NCBI RefSeq assembly: GCF_014196965.1
Contig: NZ_JACIEQ010000002.1
Span: 310,001 to 374,000, forward strand
DNA length: 64,000 nt
Reading direction: 5' to 3'
DNA from: Actibacterium naphthalenivorans
GTDB lineage: Bacteria > Pseudomonadota > Alphaproteobacteria > Rhodobacterales > Rhodobacteraceae
A model generated the notes under the pieces. That model had not been told where the DNA came from. It saw only the letters and a program-made list of their open reading frames with translations, and did not search any database. A program made the position numbers and the translations under genes. Below are positions 45,618 to 56,000 of the stretch, one piece after another. Numbering within the stretch: position 1 is the stretch's first letter; each line of letters opens with the position of its first letter.

Positions 45618-47912
45618 CTATTCCGCGACGGGGGCCAGCAGCATCGCCGGCGCCAGCGGCAGGCGAATCTCTGCCTCGGCGCCGTGATGGCCGCAGCCCT
45701 CGAACACCGGCGCGTCGCGCAGGGCCAGTGCTCCGCCATGCTCTTCAACGATTTTCTTCACGATGGGCAGGCCAAGGCCGGTGCCCTTGTCCCGGGTGGT
45801 CACGTAGGGTTCGAACAGGCGCGCGCGGTCTTCCGGAAGGCCGATGCCGTTGTCGGAAATGCGCAGTACCGCCTGATCGCCATCCAGCACAAGGGCGATC
45901 CTGATTTCAGGGATAAAACCCTCGTGTTTTCCCCGTTCGCGCAGGGTTTCCGTGGCCTCGCCCGCATTCTTGATCAGGTTGGTCAGCGCCTGTGAAATCA
46001 TGGTCTCATCCAGCTCTGCCAATACCGGCCCGGCCGGAAGATCGGTCACAAAGCGCACGCCGGGCTGGCCGCTTTCCTGCAGCAGCACCGCATCGCGCGT
46101 GATCTTGACCAGATCGCCCAGCCGCCGGTCGGGTTCGGGCATCCGCGCGAATTTGGAGAACTCATCGACAATGCGCCGCAAGTCATTGGTCTGGCGGATG
46201 ATCACGTCGGTGTACTGATCCAGAAACTCGGCGTCTTCGCCCGCCGCCTTGCGGAACCTGCGCTTCAGCCGTTCCGCCGAAAGCTGGATCGGGGTCAGCG
46301 GGTTCTTGATCTCATGCGCGATACGCCGTGCCACATCGCCCCATGCGGCCATGCGCTGGGCGGTCACCAGATCGGTCACGTCGTCGAAGGTCACCACATA
46401 ACCTTCCAGCGTTCCGGCGCTGTTGCGCCGGGTGGCCATGCGCACCAGCAGGTTGCCCGATTTGCCCCGGCGCGTGACCTTCAGCTCGTCCTGCGCGGCC
46501 TCGTCCGATTTTTCGCGCAGCCGGGCAAACAGCGGCCCGAACTCGGGCACCACCGCCGCCAGCGGCAGGTCGTGATCCTGCGCCTCTTCCAGCCCCAGCA
46601 GGCGCAGCGCCGAGCGGTTCATGAATTCCAGCCGCCCGTCGGCATCAAGGCCGATCACCCCCGCCGTGACCGACGACAGAACCGAATCGAACAGCCGCCG
46701 CCGGCTTTCGATCTGCCGGTTGTTTTCCAGAAGCGCGTCGTGCTGCAGCTTGAGCTGGCGGGTCATCTGGTTGAACACCCGGCCCAGCATGGCGATTTCA
46801 TCGTCGCCCTTTTCCTCGATCACGCGCACATCGAAATCGCCCGCGCCCACCCGCTGCGCCGCCCCGGCAAGCCGCCCCACCGGGCGCGAGAGCCTTTCGG
46901 CGAACCACAGGCCCAGCCAGACCGCGGCAAGGATCAGGATCAGCGCGAAGCCCATGTAAACCAGGCCGAATTCGAACAGAACCTTGCCCCGTTCGCTTTC
47001 GAGCTGTTGATAGAAAAGCGCGGTTTCCTGCGCATTGTCGAGCAGGTTGAGGATGTTGCCGTCCACCTGCCGCGAGATGTAGAGGTAGCGGTCGATATAG
47101 GCCGCCAGCTTGATCAGAACGCGGAATTCGTCGTTGTCCCAATCCTGCACCAACACCGTTTCGCCCGCTTCGGCGCGGGTGATCTGCAACGGGGTGGGTT
47201 GTTCATAGTCGAAAAGGTACGATCGCTCGCCGCGGGCGCGGATCTCGCCATTGGCGTCGATCACATAGGCCTCTTTCACCCCGCGCTGCACCTGACCCTG
47301 CGCCGAGGTCAGCAATTGCCGGATGTCGCCATCCGTCAGGAAAAACGTGGAGCGCCGCGACTGGTTCAGGAAATGGGCCACCGCCTCGACATCCTCGACC
47401 AGGTCGTGGCGCTGCGCCTGTTCATAGGCCTGCGCGGCGGCGAGCGAACTGCCGACCACCTGCCGCACCCGCACCGAAAACCAGCCCTCCAGCCCGGTGT
47501 TCACCGTCAGCACCGCGAAAACCGCCACCAGCACCGTGGGAATCAGCGCGATCAGGGCGAAGACGCCGGTCAGCCTCAGGTGCAGCCGTGACCCGGCCGA
47601 GCGCCGGCGCCGCGCCGCGATCATCTGCGCGACACGCTGCATCACCAGCGCCGCCACGACCAGAATATACACCATGTCGGCCAGCAGGATACCCCGCAGG
47701 CCGGCAGCCGAGGCGCCCTGATCAAGCGGCCCGAGCATCAGGAATGTCACGATCGCCAGAAGCGGTCCCAGGATCACAAGACCCAGAGTCGCAAAGTTCT
47801 GCACGCGTCTTTGACGCCGCAAAGCCTGCAGCCGCTCCCAGGTTGCGCTCCGCGCAGGGCTTCGCACCACCAGCCTCTTTATATTGCGCCGCTTTTCGCG
47901 GCTGACCGCCAT
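45618..47912 (-). CDS. ntrY: NtrY sensor histidine kinase
   Basis: A 764-aa membrane kinase: two helices near the N-terminus, a third, a long periplasmic segment, then a fourth helix, HAMP (RLSRPVGRLAGAAQRV), PAS, the His box [16 protein letters not shown] box LIKNAGEATE and G boxes DNGIGL and GTGLGLPIVKK. It phosphorylates NtrX. ATG 47912 (MAVSREKRRN) was chosen because the longer frame would begin close to ntrC with no ribosome site. It ends 24 bases from ntrX. Confidence 0.94.
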   Translation of the reverse strand: MAVSREKRRNIKRLVVRSPARSATWERLQALRRQRRVQNFATLGLVILGPLLAIVTFLMLGPLDQGASAAGLRGILLADMVYILVVAALVMQRVAQMIAARRRRSAGSRLHLRLTGVFALIALIPTVLVAVFAVLTVNTGLEGWFSVRVRQVVGSSLAAAQAYEQAQRHDLVEDVEAVAHFLNQSRRSTFFLTDGDIRQLLTSAQGQVQRGVKEAYVIDANGEIRARGERSYLFDYEQPTPLQITRAEAGETVLVQDWDNDEFRVLIKLAAYIDRYLYISRQVDGNILNLLDNAQETALFYQQLESERGKVLFEFGLVYMGFALILILAAVWLGLWFAERLSRPVGRLAGAAQRVGAGDFDVRVIEEKGDDEIAMLGRVFNQMTRQLKLQHDALLENNRQIESRRRLFDSVLSSVTAGVIGLDADGRLEFMNRSALRLLGLEEAQDHDLPLAAVVPEFGPLFARLREKSDEAAQDELKVTRRGKSGNLLVRMATRRNSAGTLEGYVVTFDDVTDLVTAQRMAAWGDVARRIAHEIKNPLTPIQLSAERLKRRFRKAAGEDAEFLDQYTDVIIRQTNDLRRIVDEFSKFARMPEPDRRLGDLVKITRDAVLLQESGQPGVRFVTDLPAGPVLAELDETMISQALTNLIKNAGEATETLRERGKHEGFIPEIRIALVLDGDQAVLRISDNGIGLPEDRARLFEPYVTTRDKGTGLGLPIVKKIVEEHGGALALRDAPVFEGCGHHGAEAEIRLPLAPAMLLAPVAE

Positions 47913-47966
47913 ATCTCGCGTGCCCTTATCGGCATGACGCCGATGGGCCACGCCCGTGTTGCGATT

Positions 47967-49334
47967 TTACATCAACTTTCGACGGCGTGTCACGCGAATA
48001 TCCAGATCGGTGATCTTCTTGCGCAAAGTATTGCGGTTGATGCCGAGCAGGTCGGCGCATTTGGCCTGATTGCCGCCGGTCGCGTCCAGCGCGATCTCGA
48101 TCAGCGGAAGCTCCACCTCGCGCAGAATCCGGGCGTAAAGGCCCGGCGGCGGCAACACCCCGCCATGCAGATCAAAGTAGCGCCGCAAGTGTTTGGCGAC
48201 CGAGGAAGAAAGCTTTTCGCCCTCGCCGCCGCCGACCAGCGGCTCGATCTCGGGTTGCGAGCCCAGCACCGCCTCGACCTCGTGGCGTGAAATCACGTCT
48301 TCGGAGCTTGTGACCAGCAGATGGCGGATCGTGTTTTCCAGCTGTCGCACATTGCCCGGCCAGCTGTAGGCGCGGATCAGATCCATCGCGTCATCGGCGA
48401 ATCGGCGCGGCGACAGCCCGTCGCGTTCGGCGCGGGCCAGGAAATGCTCGGCCAGCAGCGGGATGTCATCGACCCGTTCGCGCAGCGAGGGCACGTTCAC
48501 CGTGACCCCGCCCAGCCGGTAGAACAGATCCTGCCGGAACTGCCCCTCTTCCATCCGGCCCATCAGATCGGTCTGCGATGTGGCCATGATGCGCGGGGCG
48601 TTGTCGCCGAACCCGTCGAGCATCCGCACGATCCGCGCCTGGGTGTCGGCATCCAGATCCGACACTTCATCGAACAGGATGGAGCCGCCGCGCGCCCGCG
48701 CCAGCAATTCCGACGGGCCGTCGATGCCCGTCAGATCCGCCGCCGAGGCAGTGACGAAGGGCAGCGTGCGCCGGTCGGAAAAATCGTGGATCGCACGGGC
48801 GATCAGGGATTTTCCGGTACCGCTTTCGCCGGTGATCAGAACCGCCAGATCGGTGTTCATCACCCGCGCCACCAGCCGGTAGAGCGCCTGCATCTGCGGC
48901 GTGCGGCCCACCAGCGGCAGGTCGTCCGACGGTTCGGCGGCCACCTCGTGGCGCGGGCTGGGCGCGCGGCGCTTGGCCTCCAGCGCGCGGGCCGCCCGTT
49001 TCATCAGATCGGGCAGATCGAACGGTTTGGGCAGGTAATCATAGGCCTCGGCCTCGGCCGCCTGAATCGCGGTCATGATCGTGTTTTGCGCGGAAATCAC
49101 GATCACCGGCAGGCCCGGCCGCTCTTGCGAGATGCGCGGCAGGGCGTCGAGCCCGTTGCCATCGGGCATGACCACGTCCGAGATCACCAGATCGCCCTTG
49201 CCCTCCTCGACCCAGCGCATCAGCGTCATCAGCGATGATGTCGCATGCACCTTGCACCCGGCGCGGGTCAGCGCCTGGGTCAGAACCGTGCGGATCGTGC
49301 GATCGTCATCCGCGACCAGAACAGTGCCATCCAT
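47967..49334 (-). CDS. ntrC: Nitrogen regulator NtrC, Rhodobacter type
   Basis: A 455-aa response regulator: receiver Asp53 ([12 protein letters not shown]), AAA+ domain with TGESGTGKS, and a C-terminal Fis helix-turn-helix ([20 protein letters not shown]). GAFTGA is replaced by a short ELLARARGG loop. In Rhodobacter capsulatus such an NtrC works with sigma-70 RNA polymerase rather than sigma-54; the same is expected here. GGAGGATTACTG precedes ATG 49334. It is between ntrB and ntrY. Confidence 0.95.
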   Translation of the reverse strand: MDGTVLVADDDRTIRTVLTQALTRAGCKVHATSSLMTLMRWVEEGKGDLVISDVVMPDGNGLDALPRISQERPGLPVIVISAQNTIMTAIQAAEAEAYDYLPKPFDLPDLMKRAARALEAKRRAPSPRHEVAAEPSDDLPLVGRTPQMQALYRLVARVMNTDLAVLITGESGTGKSLIARAIHDFSDRRTLPFVTASAADLTGIDGPSELLARARGGSILFDEVSDLDADTQARIVRMLDGFGDNAPRIMATSQTDLMGRMEEGQFRQDLFYRLGGVTVNVPSLRERVDDIPLLAEHFLARAERDGLSPRRFADDAMDLIRAYSWPGNVRQLENTIRHLLVTSSEDVISRHEVEAVLGSQPEIEPLVGGGEGEKLSSSVAKHLRRYFDLHGGVLPPPGLYARILREVELPLIEIALDATGGNQAKCADLLGINRNTLRKKITDLDIRVTRRRKLM

Positions 49335-49362
49335 CAGTAATCCTCCGACCGGTGTGTCGTTG

Positions 49363-50466
49363 TCATGTCTTGGGCTCCTCGACCTTGGTCTTGGCGTTTT
49401 TCTTCGGGGCAATGGGCAGCGAGATGCGGAACACAGTGCGCCCCGGCGCGGACTCGACCGCGACCAGCCCGTCGTGGTCCGATATGATCTTCGACACCAG
49501 CGCCAGGCCCAGCCCGGTGCCGTTCTCGCGCCCTGAAACGAACGGGTCGAAAATGTCGCCGGCGATCTCCTTGGGCAGGCCCGGACCATCGTCAATGATC
49601 TCGACCTGAAGCGGTACCGGCAGGCCGGACCCGTCATCGCGGCGACGGCGCAGCGACTGGTCATAGAAGGTGCGCATCGTGATCGTTCCGCCCTCGCCGC
49701 TGCGGCCGATGGCCTCGGCGGCGTTTTTCAGGAGGTTCAGGAACACCTGCAAAAGCTGATCGCCATCGGCCCAGGTCGGCGGCAGCGACGGGTCATAAGC
49801 CTCCACGATCTTCAGCCGGGACGCAAAGCCGACCGTTGCCGATTTGCGCACGCGGTCCAGGATATCATGCAGGTTCACCGGCTTGCATTGCGGCGGGCGC
49901 AGGTTGCCGAACTGCTCCACCTGTTCCAGCAGCTTCACGATGCGGCGGCTTTCGGCCACGATCAGATCGGTCAGCTCCAGATCCCCGTCGCTCAGGTTCA
50001 TCGACAAAAGCTGCGCCGCGCCGGTGATACCGGCCAGCGGGTTCTTGATTTCATGGGCCAGCATCTCGGCCATGCCGATCGCCGACTTTGCGGCCGATTT
50101 CGACGATTGCGCGCGGCCCAGCCGCTCTGCGATCTCGCGCGGCGAGATCAGCATCAGGATGGTGCCCTCATCCTCGCGCAGCGGCGCGATCTGGATGTTG
50201 CACTGAACCGGCGGGCGGCGCGGGGCCGAAACCTCGACATCGTTGATCACCAGCTCGGAATGGTTGTTGCGCACCCGGTCAAAGGCTTCGTCGAGCAGGG
50301 TGTCGACCGTGACCCGTTCCCACACTTTCGCGCCGCGCAGCGAGCGGATGGATTTGTTGACGAACTGCTCGGCCGCCGGGTTGATCTCGCGTATCCGGTT
50401 GTCGCGATCCAGGATGAACGCGGGCAGCGGCAGGGCCGACCATATGATGTCACGCTCGGTGGTCAT
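49363..50466 (-). CDS. ntrB: Nitrogen sensor histidine kinase NtrB
   Basis: A 367-aa cytosolic kinase/phosphatase controlled by PII. A PAS domain ([15 protein letters not shown]) precedes the His box [16 protein letters not shown] box [10 protein letters not shown] and G boxes DDGPGL and [12 protein letters not shown]. Its start overlaps the dusB stop by ATGA (50463-50466), so dusB and ntrB are translationally coupled, and it lies 28 bases upstream of ntrC. Confidence 0.95.
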   Translation of the reverse strand: MTTERDIIWSALPLPAFILDRDNRIREINPAAEQFVNKSIRSLRGAKVWERVTVDTLLDEAFDRVRNNHSELVINDVEVSAPRRPPVQCNIQIAPLREDEGTILMLISPREIAERLGRAQSSKSAAKSAIGMAEMLAHEIKNPLAGITGAAQLLSMNLSDGDLELTDLIVAESRRIVKLLEQVEQFGNLRPPQCKPVNLHDILDRVRKSATVGFASRLKIVEAYDPSLPPTWADGDQLLQVFLNLLKNAAEAIGRSGEGGTITMRTFYDQSLRRRRDDGSGLPVPLQVEIIDDGPGLPKEIAGDIFDPFVSGRENGTGLGLALVSKIISDHDGLVAVESAPGRTVFRISLPIAPKKNAKTKVEEPKT

Positions 50467-51446
50467 GCGGCCTGACGCACGCCGCCGGCAAGCGCGTCCT
50501 TCAGCAGCGTCAGAACGCGCCGGGGCGAGGGTTCGGTCAGCACCGCGCGGCGCAGCCCGGCGGGCGTGCCTGCTTCGTCCATGTACCAGCCCAGGTGCTT
50601 GCGGGCGACGCGGGTGCCCAGGGCGTTGCCGTAAAAGGCGAGCATCGCCTCGTAATGGCCCGAGACCATGCTGTAAAACGCGTGCCCCCGCAGTGGCTGC
50701 GGCCCCTGCACGCCGGACAGTGCCGCAGCGATCTGCGCCAGTTGCCAGGGCCGCCCCTGCGCCCCCCGCCCGACCATCACGCCATCGGCGCCCGACAGCG
50801 CCAGCGCCTGTCGCGCGGTCTCGGCATCGACGATATCGCCATTGGCCACCACCGGCACGCCGACCGCATCGCGCACCGCGCGGATCGCGGCCCAGTCGGC
50901 CCGGCCCTTGTAGAACTGGCAGCGTGTGCGCCCGTGGATGGTGATCATCCGCACCCCGGCCGCCTCTGCCCGCCGCGCCAGATCGGGCGCGTTCAGGCAG
51001 GCGTCATCCCAGCCCAGCCGGGTTTTCAGCGTCACGGGAATCGACACGGCGCCCACAACCGCCTCGATCAGGCGCAACGCGTGATCGGGGTCGCGCATCA
51101 GCGCCGAGCCGGAGTAGCCGTTCACCACCTTCTTGGCCGGGCAGCCCATGTTGATGTCGATGATCCGGGCGCCGTTGGCCTGGACCTTGCGCGCGGCCTC
51201 GGCCATCCAATGTGCCTCGCGCCCGGCAAGCTGCACGGCGGTGTTGGCCGAGCCGAAACCGAGCTCCGCCCGTTCGCGCACGCCGGGCTTGGCCTGCACC
51301 ATTTCCTGGCTCGCCACCATCTCGCTCACGACCAGCCCGGCCCCGAAAGACGAGACCAGATCGCGAAACGGCAGATCCGTGATCCCCGCGAGCGGCGCGA
51401 GGAGAACGGGCGGGTCGAGGGTGATATTCGCCAATCGAATGGCCAA
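50463..51446 (-). CDS. dusB: tRNA-dihydrouridine synthase (NifR3/DusB)
   Basis: A flavoenzyme of about 327 aa that reduces uridines in the tRNA D-loop. Motifs: LAPLAGITDLPFR, DINMGCPAKKV with the catalytic Cys, and ITIHGRTRCQFYKG. Length fits DusB. The start is uncertain: TTG 51446 has AAGGA eight bases upstream and gives the usual N-terminus, while ATG 51488 would add fourteen residues. It heads the dusB-ntrBC-ntrYX series, as nifR3 does in Rhodobacter. Confidence 0.92.
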   Translation of the reverse strand: MAIRLANITLDPPVLLAPLAGITDLPFRDLVSSFGAGLVVSEMVASQEMVQAKPGVRERAELGFGSANTAVQLAGREAHWMAEAARKVQANGARIIDINMGCPAKKVVNGYSGSALMRDPDHALRLIEAVVGAVSIPVTLKTRLGWDDACLNAPDLARRAEAAGVRMITIHGRTRCQFYKGRADWAAIRAVRDAVGVPVVANGDIVDAETARQALALSGADGVMVGRGAQGRPWQLAQIAAALSGVQGPQPLRGHAFYSMVSGHYEAMLAFYGNALGTRVARKHLGWYMDEAGTPAGLRRAVLTEPSPRRVLTLLKDALAGGVRQAA

Positions 51447-51632
51447 CTGCTTAATCCTTGTGCAATTAACGTTCGAGGTAGTTCTCATTCCCGGTAAATG
51501 CAATTGCACTGGCCAAAGAACGGGCGCGGAATCATACTGTGCCTGTTTTTTACTCATTATGAATGACCATTTTGCGGCATTGCCCCCCCCGGCGGCAGCA
51601 CGTACACGGGAAAGAGCAAAACGGGAGACGTG
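51447..51632. promoter_or_regulatory. Divergent control region between dusB-ntr and ispDF
   Basis: A 186-bp region. It has a ten-base palindrome TGCAATTGCA (51499-51508) and a TGCAATT copy at 51461-51467, 38 bases apart, both upstream of or within the dusB leader, plus an AT-rich tract near 51541-51575 and a run of eight C. No clear -35/-10 pair was found. The TGCAATT boxes may be operators for autoregulation of the ntr operon. Confidence 0.35.
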
Positions 51633-52778
51633 ATGAAGACCGCCGCCATCATCGTGGCCGCCGGGCGCGGCACCCGCGCAGGCGGGGATATTCCCAAGCA
51701 ATACCAGATGCTTCGGGGGGTGCCTGTGCTTGCGCGCTCGGTTGCTGCCTTCGCGGCGCATCCGGGTGTCTCGCAGATCATCGTGGTGGTGAATTCCCAG
51801 GATGACGCGCTTTTCAGCGAAACGCTCGGGGAAGGATCACGTAACGTCACGCTTGTTCATGGCGGCGCAAGTCGCGGCCAGTCTGTCCGGGCCGGGCTGG
51901 AGGCGGTCACGCCGGGAATCGATGCGGTTCTGATCCATGACGGCGCGCGGCCGCTGGTCAGCGCCGAGGTGATCGGGCGCGTGCTGGCGGCGCTGGAGCA
52001 CGGCCCGGGTGCCGCCCCCGCCCTGCCCGTCACCGATGCGCTGTGGCGCGGCGCGCAGGGGCGCGTACGTGCCCCGGAACCGCGCGACGGGCTCTACCGG
52101 GCCCAGACGCCGCAGGGATTCCGGCTGGCGGCGATCCGCGCCGCCCATGCCGCCCACCCCGGCGGGGCCGCCGATGATGTAGAGGTGGCGCTGGCTGCCG
52201 GGCTTGACGTGGCGATCGTCGAGGGGGATGAAAACAACCTCAAGATCACCCATCCCGCCGATTTCGCCCGCGCCGAACGGCTGTTGCAGGAGGATGCCAT
52301 GGATATTCGCGCCGGCAACGGGTTCGACGTGCACCGTTTCGGCCCCGGCGATGCGGTCACGCTGTGCGGCGTCAGCATTCCGCACGGGCGCGGCCTGCAG
52401 GGGCATTCGGATGCCGATGTGGGCATGCATGCGGTTACCGATGCGATCTATGGCGCGCTCGGGATGGGCGATATCGGCCAGCATTTCCCGCCCTCCGATC
52501 CGCAATGGAAGGGCGCGGCCAGCCATATCTTTCTGGATCACGCCGTCGCGCTGGCCCGCGCGCGGGGCTTTGCCCTGACCCATGCCGACGTCACCCTGAT
52601 TTGCGAACACCCGAAGATCGGCCCGCATGCGCCTGCGATGAAAGCGGAAATGGCCCGCATCATGGGGCTGGAGCCGGACCGGGTCAGCGTAAAGGCGACC
52701 ACGTCGGAGCGGCTGGGGTTCACCGGCCGCGAGGAAGGCATCGCCGCCCTGGCAACCGCAACATTGGTGAAACCATGA
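51633..52778 (+). CDS. ispDF: Bifunctional IspD/IspF enzyme of the MEP pathway
   Basis: A 381-aa fusion. Residues 1 to about 223 are IspD ([40 protein letters not shown]), making CDP-methylerythritol; the rest is IspF ([43 protein letters not shown]), making the 2,4-cyclodiphosphate. Fusion without IspE is typical of alphaproteobacteria. ATG 51633 follows GGGAGACG. It overlaps pgpA by ATGA. Confidence 0.96.
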   Translation: MKTAAIIVAAGRGTRAGGDIPKQYQMLRGVPVLARSVAAFAAHPGVSQIIVVVNSQDDALFSETLGEGSRNVTLVHGGASRGQSVRAGLEAVTPGIDAVLIHDGARPLVSAEVIGRVLAALEHGPGAAPALPVTDALWRGAQGRVRAPEPRDGLYRAQTPQGFRLAAIRAAHAAHPGGAADDVEVALAAGLDVAIVEGDENNLKITHPADFARAERLLQEDAMDIRAGNGFDVHRFGPGDAVTLCGVSIPHGRGLQGHSDADVGMHAVTDAIYGALGMGDIGQHFPPSDPQWKGAASHIFLDHAVALARARGFALTHADVTLICEHPKIGPHAPAMKAEMARIMGLEPDRVSVKATTSERLGFTGREEGIAALATATLVKP

Positions 52779-53269
52779 TCCGTTTCGTGACCACATTCTG
52801 CTATGTCGGTCGGCTGCGCCCGGCGCCCGGCACCTGGGGCTCGGCCGTGGCGGTGGCGCTGGCGCTGCTGCTGCATGGGCTGGGGGGCTTTCCGCTGCTG
52901 GCCCTCGCCACGCTCGCCGTCACCGTTCTGGCCTTCTGGGCGGTGGCCCGTGACATTGCCGGGCGCGTCGACAAGGACCCGTCGGAGATCGTGATTGACG
53001 AGGTCGCGGGCCAGTGGCTGGCGATGCTGGCCCCGTCGCTCGGGTTCTGGATGGCCGGGCTGGACGGCTGGAATTTCCCTTGGCCGGGCTGGGTCGGGGC
53101 CTTCGTGCTGTTCCGGCTGTTCGACATCTGGAAACCGGGGCCGGTGGGCTGGGCCGACCGGCGCAGCGGCACCGCGGGGGTTATGCTGGATGATCTGATC
53201 GCCGGTGCCCTTGCCGGGCTCGGGGTGATTCTGGCGGCAGGGCTTTATCACGGGGTGCTGATGCGATGA
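52775..53269 (+). CDS. pgpA: Phosphatidylglycerophosphatase A
   Basis: A 164-aa membrane enzyme removing phosphate from phosphatidylglycerophosphate. The conserved N-terminal [12 protein letters not shown], acidic cluster [13 protein letters not shown] and [25 protein letters not shown] are all present. It overlaps ispDF and pncC by ATGA at both ends, so the three genes are tightly coupled. Confidence 0.93.
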   Translation: MIRFVTTFCYVGRLRPAPGTWGSAVAVALALLLHGLGGFPLLALATLAVTVLAFWAVARDIAGRVDKDPSEIVIDEVAGQWLAMLAPSLGFWMAGLDGWNFPWPGWVGAFVLFRLFDIWKPGPVGWADRRSGTAGVMLDDLIAGALAGLGVILAAGLYHGVLMR

Positions 53270-53751
53270 CGCTGGGCCCCGCCACCACGCTGCTGGAGCT
53301 TGCCCGCGCGCGCGGCGTGATGATCGCCACGGCGGAATCCTGTACCGGCGGGCTGATCGCCGGGGCGATCACCGATGTGGCGGGATCGTCGGATGTGTTC
53401 GACCGGGGGTTCGTGACCTATTCCAACGCGGCCAAGACCCAGATGCTGAACGTGCGCGCGGCGACGCTGGCCACCCATGGCGCGGTGTCGGAGCAGGTCG
53501 CGGCCGAGATGGCGGAAGGGGCGCTGGCGCGTTCGGATGCGGCGCTGGCCGTTTCGGTCACCGGGATAGCCGGGCCCGGCGGATCGGAGCACAAGCCCGA
53601 GGGGCGGGTCTGTTTCGGGCTGGCGCGGGACGGCGCGCCCACGCGCAGCGAAACGGTCGATTTCGGCGCGATTGGCCGGGGCAATGTGCGCCGCGCCACG
53701 GTGGAACATGCGCTTGGCCTGTTGGTGGCGGCGCTGCGCGACATGGGCTGA
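53266..53751 (+). CDS. pncC: Nicotinamide-nucleotide amidase (CinA C-terminal type)
   Basis: A 161-aa stand-alone CinA C-terminal domain that converts NMN to nicotinic acid mononucleotide. The family motif [22 protein letters not shown], with the catalytic Ser and Lys, and [18 protein letters not shown] are intact. It lacks the molybdopterin-like N-terminal half of full CinA, normal for this group. It is coupled to pgpA. A dispersed repeat follows in the gap to the convergent gene. Confidence 0.92.
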   Translation: MTLGPATTLLELARARGVMIATAESCTGGLIAGAITDVAGSSDVFDRGFVTYSNAAKTQMLNVRAATLATHGAVSEQVAAEMAEGALARSDAALAVSVTGIAGPGGSEHKPEGRVCFGLARDGAPTRSETVDFGAIGRGNVRRATVEHALGLLVAALRDMG

Positions 53752-53785
53752 GCGGGCGCCGCGAAGAGATTTTTGCCTCCGGCGG

Positions 53786-53804
53786 GGATATTTTCGGAAA
53801 GATG
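53786..53804. repeat. Second copy of the dispersed 3'-end repeat
   Basis: GGATATTTTCGGAAAGATG, matching the reverse complement of 8133-8151 at 17 of 19 bases, preceded by GCCTCCGGCGG. It again lies between convergent genes (pncC and ratA-like). Confidence 0.7.
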
Positions 53805-53814
53805 AAGGGGCTGA

Positions 53815-54273
53815 TCAGCCATTCGGCTGGCCGTAGAGCTGCGCGGCGCGGGATTCGAATGCCTTGACGACGCGCAGCATCGCTTCGTGGAACACGACGC
53901 CGATGACGCCTTGCAGGATCCGGTTGCGGAATTCGAAATCGACGAAGAAATCCACCTCGCAGCCGCCCTCGTCGAGATCGCGGAACGCCCAGGTCGATTT
54001 CATGTGGCGGAAAGGACCATCCAGGTATTCGGTGTCGATCCGTTGTGCTTCGGGCCAGAGCGTGACGCGGCTGCCGAATTTTTCGCGGAAGACCTTGAAG
54101 GAGATGACCAGATCGGCCTCCATCACCTCGCCCCCCGGGATCGGGCTGCGCGAGCGGATGCGCGCCGCGGCTGTCCAGGGCAGGAAATCCGGATAGGCGG
54201 CGACATCGGCGACCAGATCATACATCTGTGCGGCGGAATACGGCAGTTTGCGAGTCTCGGAATGGGTCGGCAT
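53815..54273 (-). CDS. COQ10/RatA-like START-domain protein
   Basis: A 152-aa protein of the polyketide-cyclase/COQ10 family. The N-terminus [27 protein letters not shown] and the [16 protein letters not shown] helix are typical. Mitochondrial COQ10 binds ubiquinone and helps its use in respiration; E. coli RatA was described as a ribosome-association toxin. In alphaproteobacteria the COQ10 role is more likely. ATG 54273 gives the usual N-terminus. Confidence 0.87.
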   Translation of the reverse strand: MPTHSETRKLPYSAAQMYDLVADVAAYPDFLPWTAAARIRSRSPIPGGEVMEADLVISFKVFREKFGSRVTLWPEAQRIDTEYLDGPFRHMKSTWAFRDLDEGGCEVDFFVDFEFRNRILQGVIGVVFHEAMLRVVKAFESRAAQLYGQPNG

Positions 54274-54341
54274 GGGCAATCTTTGCTGATAACAGTGAGG
54301 CGTCATTTCGACCACCGAGCCGGAGAAATCAAGAGATTGCC

Positions 54342-54881
54342 ATGCCTGAAAGACCTTATGTCATAGATGAAATGATCTCGGCCAAGACGATCGCCGCGCG
54401 GATCGAGGCGCTGGCGCAGGAGATACGGCTCTCTTTCGCGGGTACTGACAAGCTGATCCTGGTGGGGCTGTTGCGCGGCTCGTTCGTGTTTATCGCCGAT
54501 CTGGTGCGCGAGCTGGACCTGCCGGTGGAGGTGGATTTCCTCGAGGCCTCTTCCTACGGGGACGCCATGCAAAGCGCGCGCGAGGTGCGTATCCTGAAGG
54601 ATCTGCGCGGCGAGATTTCGGGGCGCGATGTTCTGGTGGTGGAAGATATCGTCGATACCGGATTTACCCTGTCGCATGTGGTGCATCTCCTGGAAGGCCG
54701 TCAGCCGCGGCGGCTGGAGACGATCGCCCTGCTGGACAAGCCGTCGCGCCGGGAGGTGCCGGTGAGGGCGAGTTGGACGGGGTTCGAGATTCCGGATGAA
54801 TTCGTCGTCGGCTATGGCATCGACTTTGCCCAACGCAACCGCAACCTGCCCTATATCGGCAAGGTGAGGTTCATCGAATGA
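54342..54881 (+). CDS. hpt: Hypoxanthine phosphoribosyltransferase
   Basis: A 179-aa purine salvage enzyme. The PRPP loop [14 protein letters not shown] is clear, as are [16 protein letters not shown] and the C-terminal [18 protein letters not shown]. Its start is AAGAGATTGCC-ATG at 54342. Its stop overlaps a tiny membrane-protein gene by ATGA. Confidence 0.94.
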   Translation: MPERPYVIDEMISAKTIAARIEALAQEIRLSFAGTDKLILVGLLRGSFVFIADLVRELDLPVEVDFLEASSYGDAMQSAREVRILKDLRGEISGRDVLVVEDIVDTGFTLSHVVHLLEGRQPRRLETIALLDKPSRREVPVRASWTGFEIPDEFVVGYGIDFAQRNRNLPYIGKVRFIE

Positions 54882-55054
54882 ATCCGCGCTGGTTTTTGCG
54901 CATGGCCCGCTGGGCCCGGAACCCGCCCGGTGAAAAACGGGTAAAGCTGGTGCTGGGGGTCATCGCCCTGTGCCTGGCGCTGCTGGCGGTCGAGCGGTTT
55001 GTCGGCTGGCCGGACTGGCTGACCGTTGACGGCACGCGGGGTGGCCGCTGGTGA
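54878..55054 (+). CDS. 58-aa single-pass membrane protein coupled to hpt
   Basis: Starts at ATG 54878 inside the hpt stop and ends at TGA 55054. After a basic N-terminus ([18 protein letters not shown]) there is one membrane helix (about residues 23-43) and a short Trp-containing tail (WPDWLTVDG). Orientation is probably N-in by the positive-inside rule. I do not recognise the family. Codon use and the ATGA overlap support translation. It sits five bases from the end of the convergent LysR gene. Confidence 0.65.
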   Translation: MNPRWFLRMARWARNPPGEKRVKLVLGVIALCLALLAVERFVGWPDWLTVDGTRGGRW

Positions 55055-55059
55055 CATAG

Positions 55060-55971
55060 CTAGAGCGTGTCTTCGAGCTGACGCCAGAGCCTGACCAGCG
55101 AGGGTTTCCGGTTTTCGCTGTCGCGGTAGAGCCGGATTTCCAGTGATGTGGCATAGGAGGGATCTGCGGCAAGGCAGAGCGTGCCGTTCTGGATTTCGGA
55201 TTTGCACAGTTCTTCGGGCAGCCAGCCCATGCCGAAATCCTCCTGGATCATCGCCTTGATGCCCACCGCGAGGCCGTTGTGGTTGACCACCAGCACATTG
55301 GGCCGTGTCAGCTGTTGGCGCAGCACATGTTCGACGACCGAGCTGAGCACCGACGCCGAGCCGTAGCCCAGAAGCGGTACCGATGTGCCGCCGCGCGCCG
55401 GCAGGCGATAGCGCGGGCTTCCGTCGGGCTCGGGGCGTGACACGGGCAGGAACCGGTCGTTCGACAGGGTCAGGTAATCGCATTTTGACACTTCGAGCGG
55501 CGACAGGAAATCCATGGCCGGGTGCCAGTAGGTCAGGATCACGTCACAATAATGCTGTTGCAGCGCCGTCACGAACTGATCCGCGGCCCAGGCGGTGGAG
55601 TTGAGATCTATGTCGATGCCGCCCGCCTTTACCAGCGGCGCGATGCGCGACTTGTAATGGGTCAGGTAGAGCGACTGGGTGGTGGCGAAGCGGATCACGT
55701 CGCTGTCGGCGGCGTCGATGATCTGGCAGCGCTCGATGGTTTCGGCATAGGTTTTGAGGATGCGTTGGGCCTGAACCAGGAAAAGCTCGCCCGCCGGCGT
55801 CAGCGACAGCGGCAGGGTTTCGCGGTTGATCAGGCTGACCCCCACCTCGGCCTCCAGAATGCGGATGCGGCGGCTGAAGGCGGGTTGGCTGACGTGGCGG
55901 TCTTCCGCCGCGCGCGAGAAATTCTTCAGCGCGGCCAAAGACTCGAAGTCCTTTAACCAGAGAATATCCAA
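55060..55971 (-). CDS. LysR-family transcriptional regulator
   Basis: A 303-aa regulator. Residues 1-60 form the winged helix-turn-helix (LKDFESLAALKNFSRAAEDRH, then QPAFSRRIRILEAEVG), followed by the periplasmic-binding-protein-like effector domain. It is on the same strand as, and 29 bp downstream of, the dppF-like gene, so it may be the last gene of that operon and control its promoter. The effector is unknown. Confidence 0.9.
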   Translation of the reverse strand: MDILWLKDFESLAALKNFSRAAEDRHVSQPAFSRRIRILEAEVGVSLINRETLPLSLTPAGELFLVQAQRILKTYAETIERCQIIDAADSDVIRFATTQSLYLTHYKSRIAPLVKAGGIDIDLNSTAWAADQFVTALQQHYCDVILTYWHPAMDFLSPLEVSKCDYLTLSNDRFLPVSRPEPDGSPRYRLPARGGTSVPLLGYGSASVLSSVVEHVLRQQLTRPNVLVVNHNGLAVGIKAMIQEDFGMGWLPEELCKSEIQNGTLCLAADPSYATSLEIRLYRDSENRKPSLVRLWRQLEDTL

Positions 55972-56000
55972 TCGACTGTCCTACCGCAGGGGCGCGCCTG

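Noticed and set aside
50466-51488. ATG 51488 as the certain start of dusB
   Set aside because: The fourteen extra residues are atypical, and TTG 51446 has a better placed AAGGA; kept only as an alternative.
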